Of a stretch of 64,000 nt of DNA, positions 31,250 through 43,500 are shown one piece after another. This stretch comes from Sepioteuthis lessoniana (taxonomy: Eukaryota > Mollusca > Cephalopoda > Myopsida > Loliginidae). The stretch covers positions 59,404,940 to 59,468,939 of the forward strand of contig OY757924.1 in assembly GCA_963585895.1 (NCBI GenBank), read 5' to 3'. Each line of letters starts with the position of its first letter. Within the stretch, counting starts at the first letter, position 1. Made by a program: the position numbers and the translations under genes. Below the pieces are notes generated by a model. The model had not been told where the DNA came from. It did no database searches and saw nothing but the letters and a program-made list of their open reading frames with translations.

Positions 31250-31960
31250 AGGAACTGCTTGTTGATAGCATGATAGTATTGATGAATATAAAATAATTTG
31301 AACGACTCGAGAGGAGAAGGAAAAGGGTGGTTTTAAAAATAGGAAGATATCAAGTAGAATTTTCAAGTCAATCAAGAATTTGCCCATTCTATCACAAATC
31401 GTAGTTTTTCTTAGCTTCAGATTTTGCGTTGTTTTTTTGCTCTTTTCCAATAACTGAGTGAAATTTTTCAAAAATCCCCAATTGTCGTGTTTGACCGTCT
31501 CTCACATATATAGTGAGAGTTCTCGATTGACGTTTTTGTCTGAATCACAGTTAATCTCCATCATCAATGGTGGTCTCTATATTTAAAAAACAAAAGAATG
31601 TTGCTTGTCTAATCTCAAAGACGAAAAAAATACTCTTTTCTCGTTTTCAAGAGAGATATTGGAATTTTAAGAAAGTGAACTAATTCTTTAATCAAATATC
31701 GATAACGTAATTGTTGACACGTACTCATCTCATGAATAGAACCGAATTTAATCATATAGTTCTCAGTGCCACAGTTTCAAAATAAAGAAAAATACATCTG
31801 TTCTGAACATTAGGCTAAAACTTTGGAATTCTTGTAAAATTCTATAACCTGACTACATTAGAATGATCTATCGATTAATTGAATGATTGATTCTAAAGGC
31901 ATACCAATAGGTCTACGTTATATTTTTTGCCTTGTGGTCAAGAAATTGCATTAATTGTAC
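31250..31960. other. No gene recognised
   Basis: AT-rich sequence without recognisable coding or repeat families. Confidence 0.4.
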
Positions 31961-31967
31961 ATAAGTA

Positions 31968-32821
31968 CTTACATCTGACACGACCGATGCTTGAAAAAAA
32001 AAGGGTTTTAATTCATCAGACAGGTATGACTTCCATATGACCAATAACCTATCGATAGCTGTCCATGCCTTTGTTAGTCGCGTGTTGAATTCATTTTTGA
32101 TTGATGAGACGCTGTTTCCGAGGTAGGTGAAAATGTCCACAATTTTGAGAGAAACGTCATTTTGTCTGGAGGTGTCGGCTCTTTTGATTAATGGGCATAT
32201 ATTCTGTTTTGTTTGCGTTCACATAGAGGCCTATGCTATCTATTGCCCGTTCCAGAATATGTAGCAGGGATTCGGCCTGGGTGGATGTATTTGCCAGAAG
32301 CGCTATGTTTTCAGCGTAGTCCGGGTCCGTAATATTTCGTGTGCGTGTATCTTTGTTTCTTTCCTTTGCCAGTGTAAAGCCGTTTTTTTTTTTATTTAAT
32401 TCTCTAGACATTCGAAGCCTTGGCTGATCATAAACTGGCATGGGGCTAAATATATCTCCTTGCAGCAAGCAGTGGTCGTGTCAGTACAACTATATGGACG
32501 CCCCTCGTGGACGTTGACTTAGCGTATGGAGAAAAAGCTTGACGGTGATTACACAAGAATGCTGCAAGCTGTACTGAACAGGTCCTGGAGGCAATACTCC
32601 AAAAAACAACAGTTTTACGGTCACCAAGCACCCATCATGAAAACTATCCAAATTAGAAGAAGCGAAAAAAGGGACCACTGCTAGAGAGGTAAGGATAAAT
32701 TCATATGTGATGTACTCCTGCGGATCCCTTCATATGAAAGAGCAAAGGCGGGACGACCTGTGAGAACCTATCTACCGCAGTTCTGTGCTGATACGGGGTG
32801 TAGACTGGAAGAGTTGCCGGA
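31968..32821. mobile_element. RTE-like LINE with inverted 5' part (first example)
   Basis: Minus strand 31,968-32,466: reverse transcriptase from the LQGD motif, then DPDYAENIALLANTSTQAES (normal ADYADDIALL), LYVNANKTEYM, FTYLGNSVSS and RLTKAWTAIDRL, ending at GGTCGTGTCA. Plus strand 32,465-32,821: it starts at GCAGTGGTCGTGTCAGTACA and goes on with YTRMLQAVLNRSWRQ-like codons to CRLEEL. The same element position (GGTCGTGTCA) occurs at both breakpoints, with about 15 bp overlap. Confidence 0.8.
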
Positions 32822-33452
32822 TTGGTTGGTTGGTTGGTTGTATTTGTAGGTATTTAAGACCAAATCCATTTTCATGCAAACAGTTCTATTTCAAACAATT
32901 CAGTTTAGCATGAATACACAGTTTAATTGTCAAAAACATTTATATTTCAAGCTATTCAGTTTATTCAAACAGTTCTAATTCAGTTTAGTATAAGTAGAGA
33001 GTCTGTTTACTCACAGTTATATATTAAACAAATCAGTTTAGTGTAAGTAGAGTTTCAATGTCAAAAACAGTTCCATTTTAAACAATTCAGTTTAGCCTAA
33101 GTACGCAGTTTAAATGTAAGCACAGTTTAATTGTCAAAAACATTTCTATTTCAAGCTATTCAGTTTAGTCAAACAGTTCTAATTCAAACAATTCAGTTTA
33201 GCATAAGTATGAAGTTAGTTCTACTTAACCAATTGATATGGTCCTATCAGATGCTACCATTCCGGGCCAGAGAGGACCTGGGAGCAATAGGCAATGAAGA
33301 AGTGCTCCGCATTCCCCAAAGCTCGAGCGTCACTGGAACCTCACCATCAGATTGTTTAGCACGCCCGTTGGTGGTGGTCGTGGGGGGTTCTTGCCCTTCT
33401 GCAGTGGTGCAGTGGGTGTATTTTATCGACCCAGCCGACTGGGTAATTAAAA
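32822..33452 (-). mobile_element. W retroposon with expanded body
   Basis: The tail is at the left (TTGGTTGGTTGGTTGG, GTAGGTATTTAAGACCAAAT) and the head at the right (CCATCAGATTGTTTAGCACG to GACCCAGCCGACTGGGT). The body holds four or five near-repeats of TCAAACAATTCAGTTTAGCA with TAAGTACGCAGTTTAA, more than other copies. It abuts the RTE-like copy on the left, near LEEL. Confidence 0.85.
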
Positions 33453-33459
33453 TGTAGTA

Positions 33460-34180
33460 GTTCTGTAACTCTTTGGATAAGTTGCTCAAGTGTGCACAAG
33501 TCTTTATTCAAATTTCATTTAAGAAAAGTAAACAAAATTTTAAATTCTAATCTGACTACTTTTGTTTGCGCATTGTATACATTTCCAGGAATATATTGAA
33601 ATCATTGTAGCACTTTCATTTAATAAAGAAATATCTAGTTTTTCAATAACTTTAAAAAAATCTACACCATTCCATATTGTCTTTAGGAGGTGCCAAGTGA
33701 CAATCTATAGTATGTTGCTCGGAAAGAAGATGGGAACGGCCAAATAACACTAATTTCCTGAATGGAAATTACTTCACATGGCAAGACGATGTTATAATCG
33801 TTTTGAGAAGCAACTATCAAACAATTCAATTATTCAGCTGATGTTATATTCCTTTTCAATTTCCTTTAAGATTTTCATCTGTTCAGGATCAGGAAGGAAT
33901 CACTCATAGGACAGAGGTTCTCTAATGTTGATGAGGTGGAAGAAGCAACTCACACGTAGTTTTCTATCTCACTACTAATAAATCTTTCATAATTAATGAA
34001 GAATAGAAATTTTCTGAGTCATTTACAATAGTGGATTCTCATGTATAATGGATTAATTTACAGATGGAATGAATCTAACGGCATGTTAACAATCCTAAAC
34101 AAATCTTATGAACGGAGGTTAGGGGATCATGTTATTCATTTTTGTTTGGTTGTTTCTTTGTTTTTTTTTTGTTTTTTTTT
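33460..34180. other. No gene recognised
   Basis: AT-rich sequence with a poly-T stretch near 34,155-34,185. Confidence 0.4.
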
Positions 34181-34184
34181 TTTG

Positions 34185-34290
34185 CGCACAATCTAACTGA
34201 ATACGAATAATTTGTTAATAGCTCAATCTGACTCATTTAAAGGTCCCTAACAGGTACTACCACCTTTGATCAGTGTAGAAATTAGAGAAA
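34185..34290 (-). mobile_element. W fragment, head-body junction
   Basis: AGGTCCCTAACAGGTACTAC and CACCTTTGATCAGTGTAG match the TAGCACCTGATAGGGTCC part of the W head in reverse, next to body-like TTTGTTAATAGCTCAA. Confidence 0.45.
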
Positions 34291-34356
34291 AGACTACTAA
34301 AATTTCTCAGATGTCTACAAGTGTCAATTAGTCCCATACCCTAGGTATTTCTCAAG

Positions 34357-34719
34357 TACGAGGGTCATTTAATAAATAGGGTGAATTTTGCTTAAGAAGT
34401 TGCCAATAGGAAGCAGTCTTTACTAATTCATCGTTATAGAAAAAATATTTCATGTTCGAGAAATTTGTCATCATGACCTTTTTTGCTTGCTTCAGCAACG
34501 AGAACTTTTTCCGTACTAAAGAGTCATTATGTTTCGACTCCTGGAACTGTCTTATCGACTCAGAGTTGTAAGGGAAAACAATTTTAAGACATTTATAAAT
34601 ATGTTTTGACCAAAACATATTTCTTTGTACACATGATACATTAATCGAATGAGATTAGTATATATAATAGGTTCGCCTCAGCGCAAAAAATCCCCTTATT
34701 CATTAAATGACCCTCTTAT
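34357..34719. mobile_element. Mariner-type MITE, about 360 bp
   Basis: TACGAGGGTCATTTAATAAA at the left and the reverse complement TAAGAGGGTCATTTAATGAA at the right are inverted ends. They resemble the 28.6 kb mariner end (ACGAGGATCATTAAATAAGT). A minus-strand frame inside has no clear transposase motif. It merges on the right into a tandem array of its own end. Confidence 0.65.
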
Positions 34720-35020
34720 ATATAACAGGAACCTCCCGAGTCAAAAATGTCCCACTATTAATCGAATGAGATTCGTATATATAATAGGTTCCTCCTCAGC
34801 GCAAAAATTCCCCTAATTTATTGAATGACCCTCTTATATATAATAGGAGCCTCCCAAATCAAAAATGTTCACCTATTTATCAAATGAGATTCGCATATAT
34901 AATAGGTTCCTCCACAACGCAAAAAATGCCTTATTTATTGAATGACTCTGGAGTATATAATAGGATTATCCTCATAAAAAAGAAAACAACTTATTTATCG
35001 AATAATACAAGTATAAATAG
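34633..35020. repeat. Tandem array grown from MITE end, unit about 118 bp
   Basis: GAATGAGATTNGTATATATA and the words GCGCAAAAA and GAATGACCCTCTTATA recur at about 118-bp spacing (near 34,648, 34,764 and 34,884 for the first). Three units and a decayed fourth are present. Each unit carries one copy of the inverted terminal repeat. Confidence 0.75.
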
Positions 35021-35024
35021 GTTT

Positions 35025-36005
35025 ATCCGAAATATATCCACCTGTTTTTGTATCCTTTCTCTCTTGCTCAGTGGATTAAAATTTTGACCAATACTTTTAG
35101 GTTCTTTAAACTCTCACGCTTTTTGAAAACTTCTACGGAAGACATAAAATTAAAAGAAATAAAATCGCAGGAAATTTTACTCAGATTTTAAAAGAACATA
35201 TATTGCCATTAAATAAGAGATTCCAACAGACAGAGAAATAGTCAGTTCTGTATATGCTTCTATTCTATGTATTAAGTACAGTTATGCACTTTCTCGATTC
35301 TGCGTATGAACGTGTTGCCCAGATGCGTGAAGGTGCGAGAAATGGATATACGAGCGTTCGAGATTTTTTAAGACAGCCAGTCTGTTAGTGACCGGTAGAA
35401 GACAAGGTATGACTTAAATTTAGGGGCTGGTGGCCCTTCCTAATAAGTTATCGATGTCAACTCATAAAACAATATTTTTTTTCCATTATCGAGAAGAGAA
35501 TATCATTTCACATCTCTCCCTTCTGAGATCGGTCCATAGGGAGGTTGAAACACCAATAATAAAGTGAGTAACACTTTTTTCTGTGACCACGGGTTTGACT
35601 TTTTTTCCTTTTCTACAAACTCGTCATTATCTCAACAGATTGTCTTTATCTTCGACAACTTTCTTTGAGACGCTGCCACGCCGCAACAGCATCGACAATG
35701 AGAAAACAGCACTCTAATCAAATTTCGATCAATATTTCATAAGCACTTTATGGAAAAGGTTTACGAAAGAAGAATGATTTTCTAATAGTTTCTATTAAGA
35801 GAACGTTTTGCAAGTAACTTATCATTGAACTTTTTCTTCTTCTTGTCTTCTTTTTGTTAATTTCTAGAGTATTTCTGAACAACTAGTGTTTGCAACATTA
35901 CACAAACGACTCGAAATTAACGATAAAAATCCCTGTTGGTTTATTGGTAGAACACAAACTGTACGGAAATGAACCGTAAACCCACAACATCAAAAATATC
36001 TCCTA
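35025..36005. other. No gene recognised
   Basis: Unique-looking sequence. CCAATAATAAAGTGAGTAAC near 35,553 could be a poly(A) signal, but I found no linked gene. Confidence 0.35.
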
Positions 36006-36007
36006 AC

Positions 36008-36240
36008 TTTGTCTGCGACAGTCCACGTGGTGTAATGGTTATAGACCTGGACAGCAGAACCTTAAGATGTGAGTTCGAATTCCACTAATCCATTCACTTT
36101 CGAACTAATACTCTAAGGATAAGGTGTGAACGCACTTATGCTCACAGCTAAGGGATAAATAGAACCACAGCTTGTCTTCTACATGTATCACTTTGGCATT
36201 AGATAACCTTCGAAGTTTGACATGCCATTGAACAAAGAAA
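36008..36240 (+). mobile_element. SINE-B
   Basis: The tRNA-like head has A box TGGTGTAATGG and a good B box, GAGTTCGAATTCC. The core (CTAATACTCTAAGGATAAGG) is diverged. The tail TTGGCATTAGATAACC with GACATGCCATTGAAC keeps the hairpin. No clear target duplication. Confidence 0.75.
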
Positions 36241-36249
36241 CTGTGAAAA

Positions 36250-36597
36250 GCTCATTTCTTTTCACTTTTGGTATTCGACTTTTGAAAAAAGGGTAGCATA
36301 CCTGTCTTGAAGAAACTTCTTGGATTTATTGGTGTGTTTGGTGGCAGGGAAGATAATCAGCCGAGCCTCCCCTTAGCAGGGACCAATACAAGCATTTGTA
36401 TATCCATTTTATACTAACACTGAATAAAACGGAAAGAAAGACAAAATATCTACACAAGAACATTTGTTATCTAATATGAATAATACGTACATAAGTAGTA
36501 TAAAAGTCATATTAGTATATTTGTACGTATATACAAGTATAATATGTACATACAAGAATATACATACAAGTATACGTGCAAGTATATACATATAAAT

Positions 36598-36645
<48 letters not shown>

Positions 36646-36745
36646 GCATACGTATATATTTCGTTCCATGAGCAGGTCGTAAGCAAAAGAGAGTGAAAAT
36701 GGAAAAAGTGTTTACTTCACAAGTGGTTATATAACATGTGAGTTC
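36250..36745. other. No gene recognised; TA tract
   Basis: A TA tract lies at 36,601-36,640 within degenerate ATAC/ATAT sequence. Confidence 0.5.
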
Positions 36746-36751
36746 ACTATT

Positions 36752-36898
36752 CGGTTTTTAGTAAAACTTCATCGGACTTTTAAATGGTGAAAAATATTGT
36801 GAGAATGACGATGAATGTTTTAATGGTTACCACATCCATTTTTGTTTTAGTAACATTTTTCACCATCTTAAAGTCCTGATGAATGTTTACTAAAACCG
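36752..36898. mobile_element. Foldback MITE, 147 bp
   Basis: The left arm CGGTTTTTAGTAAAACTTCA then TCGGACTTTTAAATGGTG mirrors the right arm, whose reverse complement is CGGTTTTAGTAAACATTCAT then CAGGACTTTAAGATGGTG. Arms are about 44 bp with a loop near 60 bp. Not coding. Confidence 0.7.
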
Positions 36899-36899
36899 A

Positions 36900-37295
36900 A
36901 ACGTTTTAACGTTGACTTCCCATTATGATAAATTCCTCACTTTTGGATTACTTTGTTTTTCTAGATTTTCCTCCTAAATCTATCAATATTTATTTCGTAT
37001 GTTGGTGTGTGTATAATGACGCGTCTTTATGATAACAGAAATGAAATAGAGAATGTGTTTCAGAGGTTAACGTTTGATATTTATTCTATATGTTCTCGGA
37101 ATAGTTTGAAATCTTTTCTAGGATTTTGAATATAAAGCCCACTTAATGGCAGCTAAAGAAAATCCTAACATTTATACAATTTTTAAGACACGTATGTTAT
37201 GTTGATTTTATTTGCTACGATTGTGTACATGCTTGATAAAATCGGGTTTGTGTTTATCTAACACCACAGAATTCACACAAGGACTTTGCCTATGG
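36900..37295. other. No gene recognised
   Basis: AT-rich sequence between a foldback element and the AT composite repeat. Confidence 0.4.
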
Positions 37296-37299
37296 CCAT

Positions 37300-38345
<1,046 letters not shown>

Positions 38346-38349
38346 AGTT

Positions 38350-38790
38350 AGTTGAGTGCAAGCACACATAAATATAAGCTGTATATCATTTTAGTTATTT
38401 ACTCGTAGTCACATAATATTAGGCAAATATCTTTTTAAGTGCTAAGAAATATTGAATGTTGGTTCAATGGGTTTAAAGTGTATTAAATTTTTTTTTTTGT
38501 TGGTCTACAGGCAAGATTGGAAAAACCTTTAAATATTTTAACACAAGAAAAATGAATAATGGCTCGTACGTCTTTCTAGTACGAATAATTGCATTCAAAT
38601 AGAATTATATCCGTAAACGAATGTAATAAAATGATGATAATGATGTTTATTCAGAACCTAATAGTGAGAGTCACTTCTAAGTTTGAAGTGGTATTGTTAT
38701 CAATGCAAGAAATCTTAAATTCAGACTGAAATAGATTGAAATTTTTAACTGTTTTAGAGTATTTACAAAACCTAAAGTTTTTTTTCCAAG
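38350..38790. other. No gene recognised
   Basis: AT-rich sequence before a W copy. Confidence 0.4.
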
Positions 38791-38792
38791 TC

Positions 38793-39235
38793 ACCTGGGG
38801 CTGTAGAATACATCAACTACACCTTTGCAGAGGGGGATACCTCCCAATGAGTGTCCTGATATGACAATAAACAATGAAGCGTTAGGTTCCAGTGATATTG
38901 GAGCTGTGAGTAATGCGGAGCACCCCTACACTTCCATTGTTCTCAGGTCCACTCTGGCCCGGAATGTAGCACCTGATAGGGCCCGATCTTTGGGTTAAAT
39001 AGAACTAACTGCATACTTATCCTAAACTGAATTGTTTGAATTAGAACTGTTAGACTAAACTGAATAGCTTAAAATAGAAATGTTTTTTGAGAAGAAACTG
39101 TACTTACATTTAAACATCGTCCTAATGCTAAACTGAATTTTTTGAAATGTAACTGCCTATTTGCATAAAAATGGACTTGATTTTAAATAACCTACAAAGG
39201 TTGATATGCCATAAAACCCAAGCAACCAGCCAACA
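38793..39235 (+). mobile_element. W retroposon
   Basis: The head has CCTGGGGCTGTAGAATACAT, GTGTCCTGATATGACA (stem with a 6-base loop), GGTTCCAGTGATATTGGAG and CCACTCTGGCCCGGAATG. Then come GTAGCACCTGATAGGGCCC, the body and the tail AAATAACCTACAAAGGTT with GATATGCCATAAAACC. The first stem keeps its arms although the loop is two bases shorter than at 18.5 kb. Confidence 0.9.
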
Positions 39236-39339
39236 ATCAAGATTTTTATAGAGATAGATGAAATATGGACGAGCATTGTGTCATCCTTTGTAAAGTTTTA
39301 CATTAATCGTTTTACCATTATTATTGCTAATCCTGATGA

Positions 39340-39500
39340 ATCAAGGATAATCCGGCTGGAATAGTTGCTAACGGTCTGGATTGTGACATCGTAATAAACG
39401 ACTTCAAACACTAGTCGCGCTACGACGTTCACGTGCGGACTAATACTCTTAGGACAGACTACAACCTTATCAAGGCCAAATTGGACACTACTATGCAAAA
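39340..39500 (+). mobile_element. SINE-B head, diverged
   Basis: GACATCGTAATAAACGACTT, TAGTCGCGCTACGACGTTC and GGACTAATACTCTTAGGACA give SINE-B head and core start. Confidence 0.5.
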
Positions 39501-39609
39501 GAGTACTAATAGACAAGATTTTGTAAATGAATACGAATAATGGTTGGAGAGTGAGGAAGATGGAAATATAAATGTATGAGGGGATAACTAAAGATATCTA
39601 TTAAACAAC

Positions 39610-39798
39610 TAGACACTTATTGACCTAACTCCAGTTGAACTATAACGTTCACATTTCAGACTAATACCTTTGAGGAAGGTAGAAATTCCTTTTATCCCAA
39701 TGAGTCGAATAGTACCTCTGCTATTTTTCCAATGATGAATTTGGCATTAAATAACCCACGAATATGTGGATGCTATTAAACAAAGAAACCAAACCAAA
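39610..39798 (+). mobile_element. SINE-B, 3' half
   Basis: ACTAATACCTTTGAGGAAGG, GAGTCGAATAGTACCTCTGC, then TTGGCATTAAATAACCCACG with GGATGCTATTAAACAAAG and CCAAACC repeats: core end and hairpin tail of SINE-B. Confidence 0.7.
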
Positions 39799-39997
39799 TC
39801 TTTTGATACGATAAGTGCCACTTTCTTTTTAACTTGCATAATTGTTCAGATCACTGTCTAGAATTCTATTCATCATCTAAAGTATGAATCTACCAAACCT
39901 TTCAGCTAATGCTCTTGCAATAGGTATGAATCCATCTGTTTTTTTTTTTCTCCGGTTCGTAGAATCGTACAATGAGATCTTTAGGCTTGGTTAGGGA

Positions 39998-40622
39998 ACC
40001 AGGCGACATCTCCACACAAAACGGTAATTCTCTGAAACTAGTAGACAAGTTCACCTTCCTCGGAAGCAGTGTCTCATCAACCGAGACTGACATCAACACG
40101 CGACTAGCAAATACATGGACAGCTATCTATAGCCTATCGGTCATATGGAAGTTAGACCTAACGGATAAATTGAAACGCAGTTTTTTTCACGCAGCGGTCG
40201 TGTCGATACTGCTGTATTGATGCACTACGTGGCCGCTAACTAAACGCATGGAGAAAAGGCTGGACAGCCACTACACAAGAATGATGCGAACAATATTGAA
40301 CAAGGAAAGGAGGCAGCACTCCACAAAGCAGCAGCTGTACGGCCACTTACCACCAATCACGAAAACTATCCAATTTAGAAGAATCAGACATGCGGGACAC
40401 TGCTAGTGAAATAGAAATGAACTCAGAAGTGACGTACTATTGTGGACTCCTTCACATGGACGAGCAAAAGCAGGACGTCCAGCTGAGACCTACATACATC
40501 GGCTCTGTTCCGATGCAGGATGTAGCATTGAAGACCTACTGGAAGCGATGGACGATAGAGAGGAGTGGCGGGAGAGGACTAGGGAGATACGTGCTGATGG
40601 GACCGTATAATGATGATGATGA
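39998..40622 (+). mobile_element. RTE-like LINE, 3' fragment
   Basis: It codes for LKLVDKFTFLGSSVSSTETD, INTRLANTWTAIYSLSVIWK, LDLTDKLKRSFFHAAVVS, QLYGHLPPITKTIQFRR and LEAMDDREEWRERTREIRAD-like codons across more than one frame. It ends in GATGATGATGAGG. It starts at codons for GDIST and is 5'-truncated. Confidence 0.85.
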
Positions 40623-40624
40623 GG

Positions 40625-40985
40625 TAACCAGTCAAGAAGAACGAAAACACTGAAATTGCAACAGCTTTTTTTCCACTTAAAAATTGACACAGCTGAATTT
40701 TTTCCGTTGAGGGTTTATGTTGATCCATACAAAAGATGATGATACGGAGGAATGTTGATGATGATTAATTTTTGATGGAGACGGTCTTATTTATAGTTGT
40801 ATTTTTTTTTTTTGGCGGTGGGGTGCACTTGAAATGGTTTGACAGAGACATAGAATGATAAGTAGAATTGAAAAACTACCAATAAATCAAGTTTACATGG
40901 ACCAGGATACTTAGGAGAGTGCTTGAATATTGTAAAAACTGCTTATTACTTGACCTTCAATATAAAATCTTTTACTGTTGGTGTA
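40625..40985. other. No gene recognised
   Basis: AT-rich, with a poly-T run near 40,805. Confidence 0.4.
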
Positions 40986-40989
40986 AGAT

Positions 40990-41079
40990 TTCAATTCATG
41001 CGGATAATTAACACGACGAACCAGGTTCAAATCATCGACGAGGCTGTTTGCATTTCCCAATGTGTTAATACCCTTAGGA
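40990..41079 (+). mobile_element. SINE-A, left half, split by a LINE
   Basis: ACCAGGTTCAAATCATCGAC (B box), GAGGCTGTTTGCATTTCCCA and GTGTTAATACCCTTAGGAAA are SINE-A head and core. It stops at the (ATC)n of the LINE tail; the rest lies beyond 43,500. Confidence 0.7.
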
Positions 41080-41619
41080 AACATATCATCATCATCATCA
41101 TGTCGCGTTGCCAACACGGATCTCCTTGACCCTCTCACAGTACCCAGGAGGTCTTCAAGGCTATATCCTGTATAAGCACATAGGTTCTATCTGGTCGTCC
41201 TGCCTTTGCTCGTCCATGTGAAGGGGCCCACAGGAGTATGACACTTTTGAGTTCATCCTTACTTCTCCAGCTATGACCCGCATGTCTGGTATGTCTAACT
41301 ATAATAGTTTTTGTAATACGTTGTAGGTGGCCGTATAGCTGTTGTTTTATGGGGTGTTGCCTCCAGGACTTGTTCAATATTGCTCGCAGTATTCTTGTGT
41401 AATTGCAGTTAAGCCTTTTCTCCTTACGTTTACTTTGCGTCGATGTAGTGCGTCCATATAGCAGTATCGACAGGACCGCTGCTTGGAAAAACTGCGTTTT
41501 ATTTTATCGGTCAGGTCTGACTTCCATATGACCGATAGCCAATCGATAGTATCGATAGTCGTCTATGCCTTTGTTAGTCGCGTGCTGATATCTTTTTCGG
41601 CTCGTGAGTCACTGCTTCC

Positions 41620-42500
41620 TCGCTAGGTAAACTTATCAACTAATTTGAAAGGTGTGGAGATGTCGCTTCTTTTATTAAAGAGCATGTATTCCGTCTGGTC
41701 TATGTTGACATGGCGGCATCTGCTACTAGATGCTCGTTCCAGATTATGTAGCAAGGTTTCGGCTTGGTGGGTGTATTTGCCAGGAGCGCTATGTCATTGG
41801 CATTGTCAGCGTTCGTAATTGTGCGGGGTATCTTCTGCTTCTTTCCCTTGTCAGCTTGAAACCTTTTTCTTTCATTAAATCTATAGACGTTTTAAGCACC
41901 TAGTCTAGGCAGATGATAAACAGGCATGGGGATAATGTGTCTATCTATAGCACACCTGCTACAATGTCGAATCAGCCTGTGTCTCCATCTGGAAAGCGGA
42001 CTTTTACTTACATATCTTTATACAGCTTCATTATGGACACGACGGTTTCTTTGGGGAGGCCGTAGGCAAGACGTATTTGATCCATCTTCACTGTGTATGG
42101 AGTCACAAGCCTTGGAGAAATCGACGAATGATATTGTTGCCTCAAGGTATTTTGCACGTACACCTTCGAGAATTCGACGCATAGTCAGCAATTTTGATGT
42201 TGTGGATCGATTTCTCCGAAAGCCATTTTGGTTATTCCTATGTATTTTCTCAAGTTTCGGTTCTATACGGTTGCATAGTCGAGCATTGTAGATATTGCCC
42301 CCTCCACTGGATGTAAGGGTAATACCTCGATAGTTCTTGGCTATTCCGAGGTCACTCTTCTAAGGAAAAGGCAGGATGCATCCCTTTGTCCATCTGTTTA
42401 TTGCTTTTTGGTTATATACAGCATTACAGTTACCGAGTAGTATGTCGTCGAATTCCCTGGTGTTCTATTCATCCGGGGGTAATTTATCAAACACTGCTTC
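41620..42500 (-). pseudogene. RTE-like LINE reverse transcriptase domain, decayed
   Basis: Recognisable minus-strand pieces are VKVRFPDGDTG and DIVAGVL (just before the LQGD motif) and a degenerate catalytic box, ADNANDIALLANT, where relatives have ADYADDIALLANT. Then come HQAETLLHNLERA, EYMLFNKRSDIST and KLVDKF. The box has lost the second aspartate, so it is inactive. Confidence 0.75.
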
Positions 42501-42849
42501 TTTCCTTATTTTCTTATTTTACTTTGTACTGAGTCGAGTTGTTACGTAAACTCTCTTAGTTTGATATCTAGTTGATTACTAATAAGTTATGTGATAGGTT
42601 TAAGTATAACTTTCGGAGGTTTTCCGAATAAATTCCCGAAATGTTCTTTCCGCATGTGTATTCGTTCTTCTTGGCTGGTAGCTTTCAGTTTAGCTTTTGC
42701 AGTACTCTTCCTTCTGTTTACTTCGTTTACCGTCTGCAATGCTATCTGAGATTGTCTATCTTCAACTGAGTCACGAATCTTATCTGATTTTCTATGTATC
42801 CTGTTTGTTCTTTTAGGTATATGTTAATTCATTTTGTGTCCTCTAAAGT

Positions 42850-43420
42850 TTCTGAGCATTGATATTGGTTGGGTTCCTCCTGTTGCAATAGGCAACTGCT
42901 TAGATGTTACCAATGACGAGTTGTGTAAGCTGAATGTTTGTTTAGGTTTTTGCCAATATGGGCATTCATATCTCCAAAGATGGTTAGAACGTTATTTTTC
43001 GGGATGCTACGAAGAAGGGAGGATAGCTCGTTATAGAAGGCGATGATGTCCGTTTCTTCACTAACATTGGTATGGCTGTAGCAGCAGATAATTGTTGCAC
43101 TGGGTTTGCCATGAAAAGTAGCTACCATAATCTTCGGTTGTATTTTCTCGATGCTATTTAGTGATTTTAGGGCCCATTGTCCTATAAGCACACCTAAACC
43201 TCCAATCGCGGCGTTTACAGATTTTTCCTATGCTGATGCCGAGACAAGCGTCTATCCATTGCCGGTATCGTGGTATTAATATCTTCGCTATAAATGTATC
43301 AGTGTTCTTGTACGTATATTATGTCTATGTTATGATCTATCGCAGAAACAGTCAGCTCCGGTAGTTGGCCTATTCTATTTAAAGTTCTAACGCTGAATGT
43401 CTCTATTAGTGTCGTGCTTT
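42850..43420 (-). pseudogene. RTE-like LINE endonuclease domain, decayed
   Basis: RTLNRIGQLPELTVSAIDHN and NIDIIYVQEH are near the start, matching the APE-type NxR and QE motifs. MLIGQWALKSLNSIEKIQ and ICCYSHTNVSEETD follow, then LTIFGDMNAHIGKN, with the GDxNA catalytic-site motif seen in APE-type LINE endonucleases. There is at least one stop after QEH and a frame change before MLIG. Not functional. Confidence 0.8.
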
Positions 43421-43500
43421 TGCATTTTACTAATTTTTGTTTCAGTTTGAGCTCTGTAGCTAATGTTGCAGACACTGGCGCCAGGGCTTAAGCCCCTTTT

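Larger units (their letters stand above)
41080..43500 (-). mobile_element. RTE-like LINE, nearly full length (about 2.4 kb)
   Basis: It is bounded on both sides by the two halves of one SINE-A, so its ends are well placed. Order on the minus strand: short leader, APE-type endonuclease (about 43,420-42,900), linker, reverse transcriptase (about 42,490-41,640), C-terminal RSFFQAAVV/YGCTTW-like region (41,480-41,140) and (GAT)n tail. Frames are broken many times. Such elements copy by target-primed reverse transcription. This is the only copy here with an endonuclease. Confidence 0.85.

Noticed and set aside
34352-34618. Minus-strand 88-codon frame as an intact transposase
   Set aside because: It ends within the terminal repeat, as transposase frames may, but shows no catalytic motif; treated as MITE interior.
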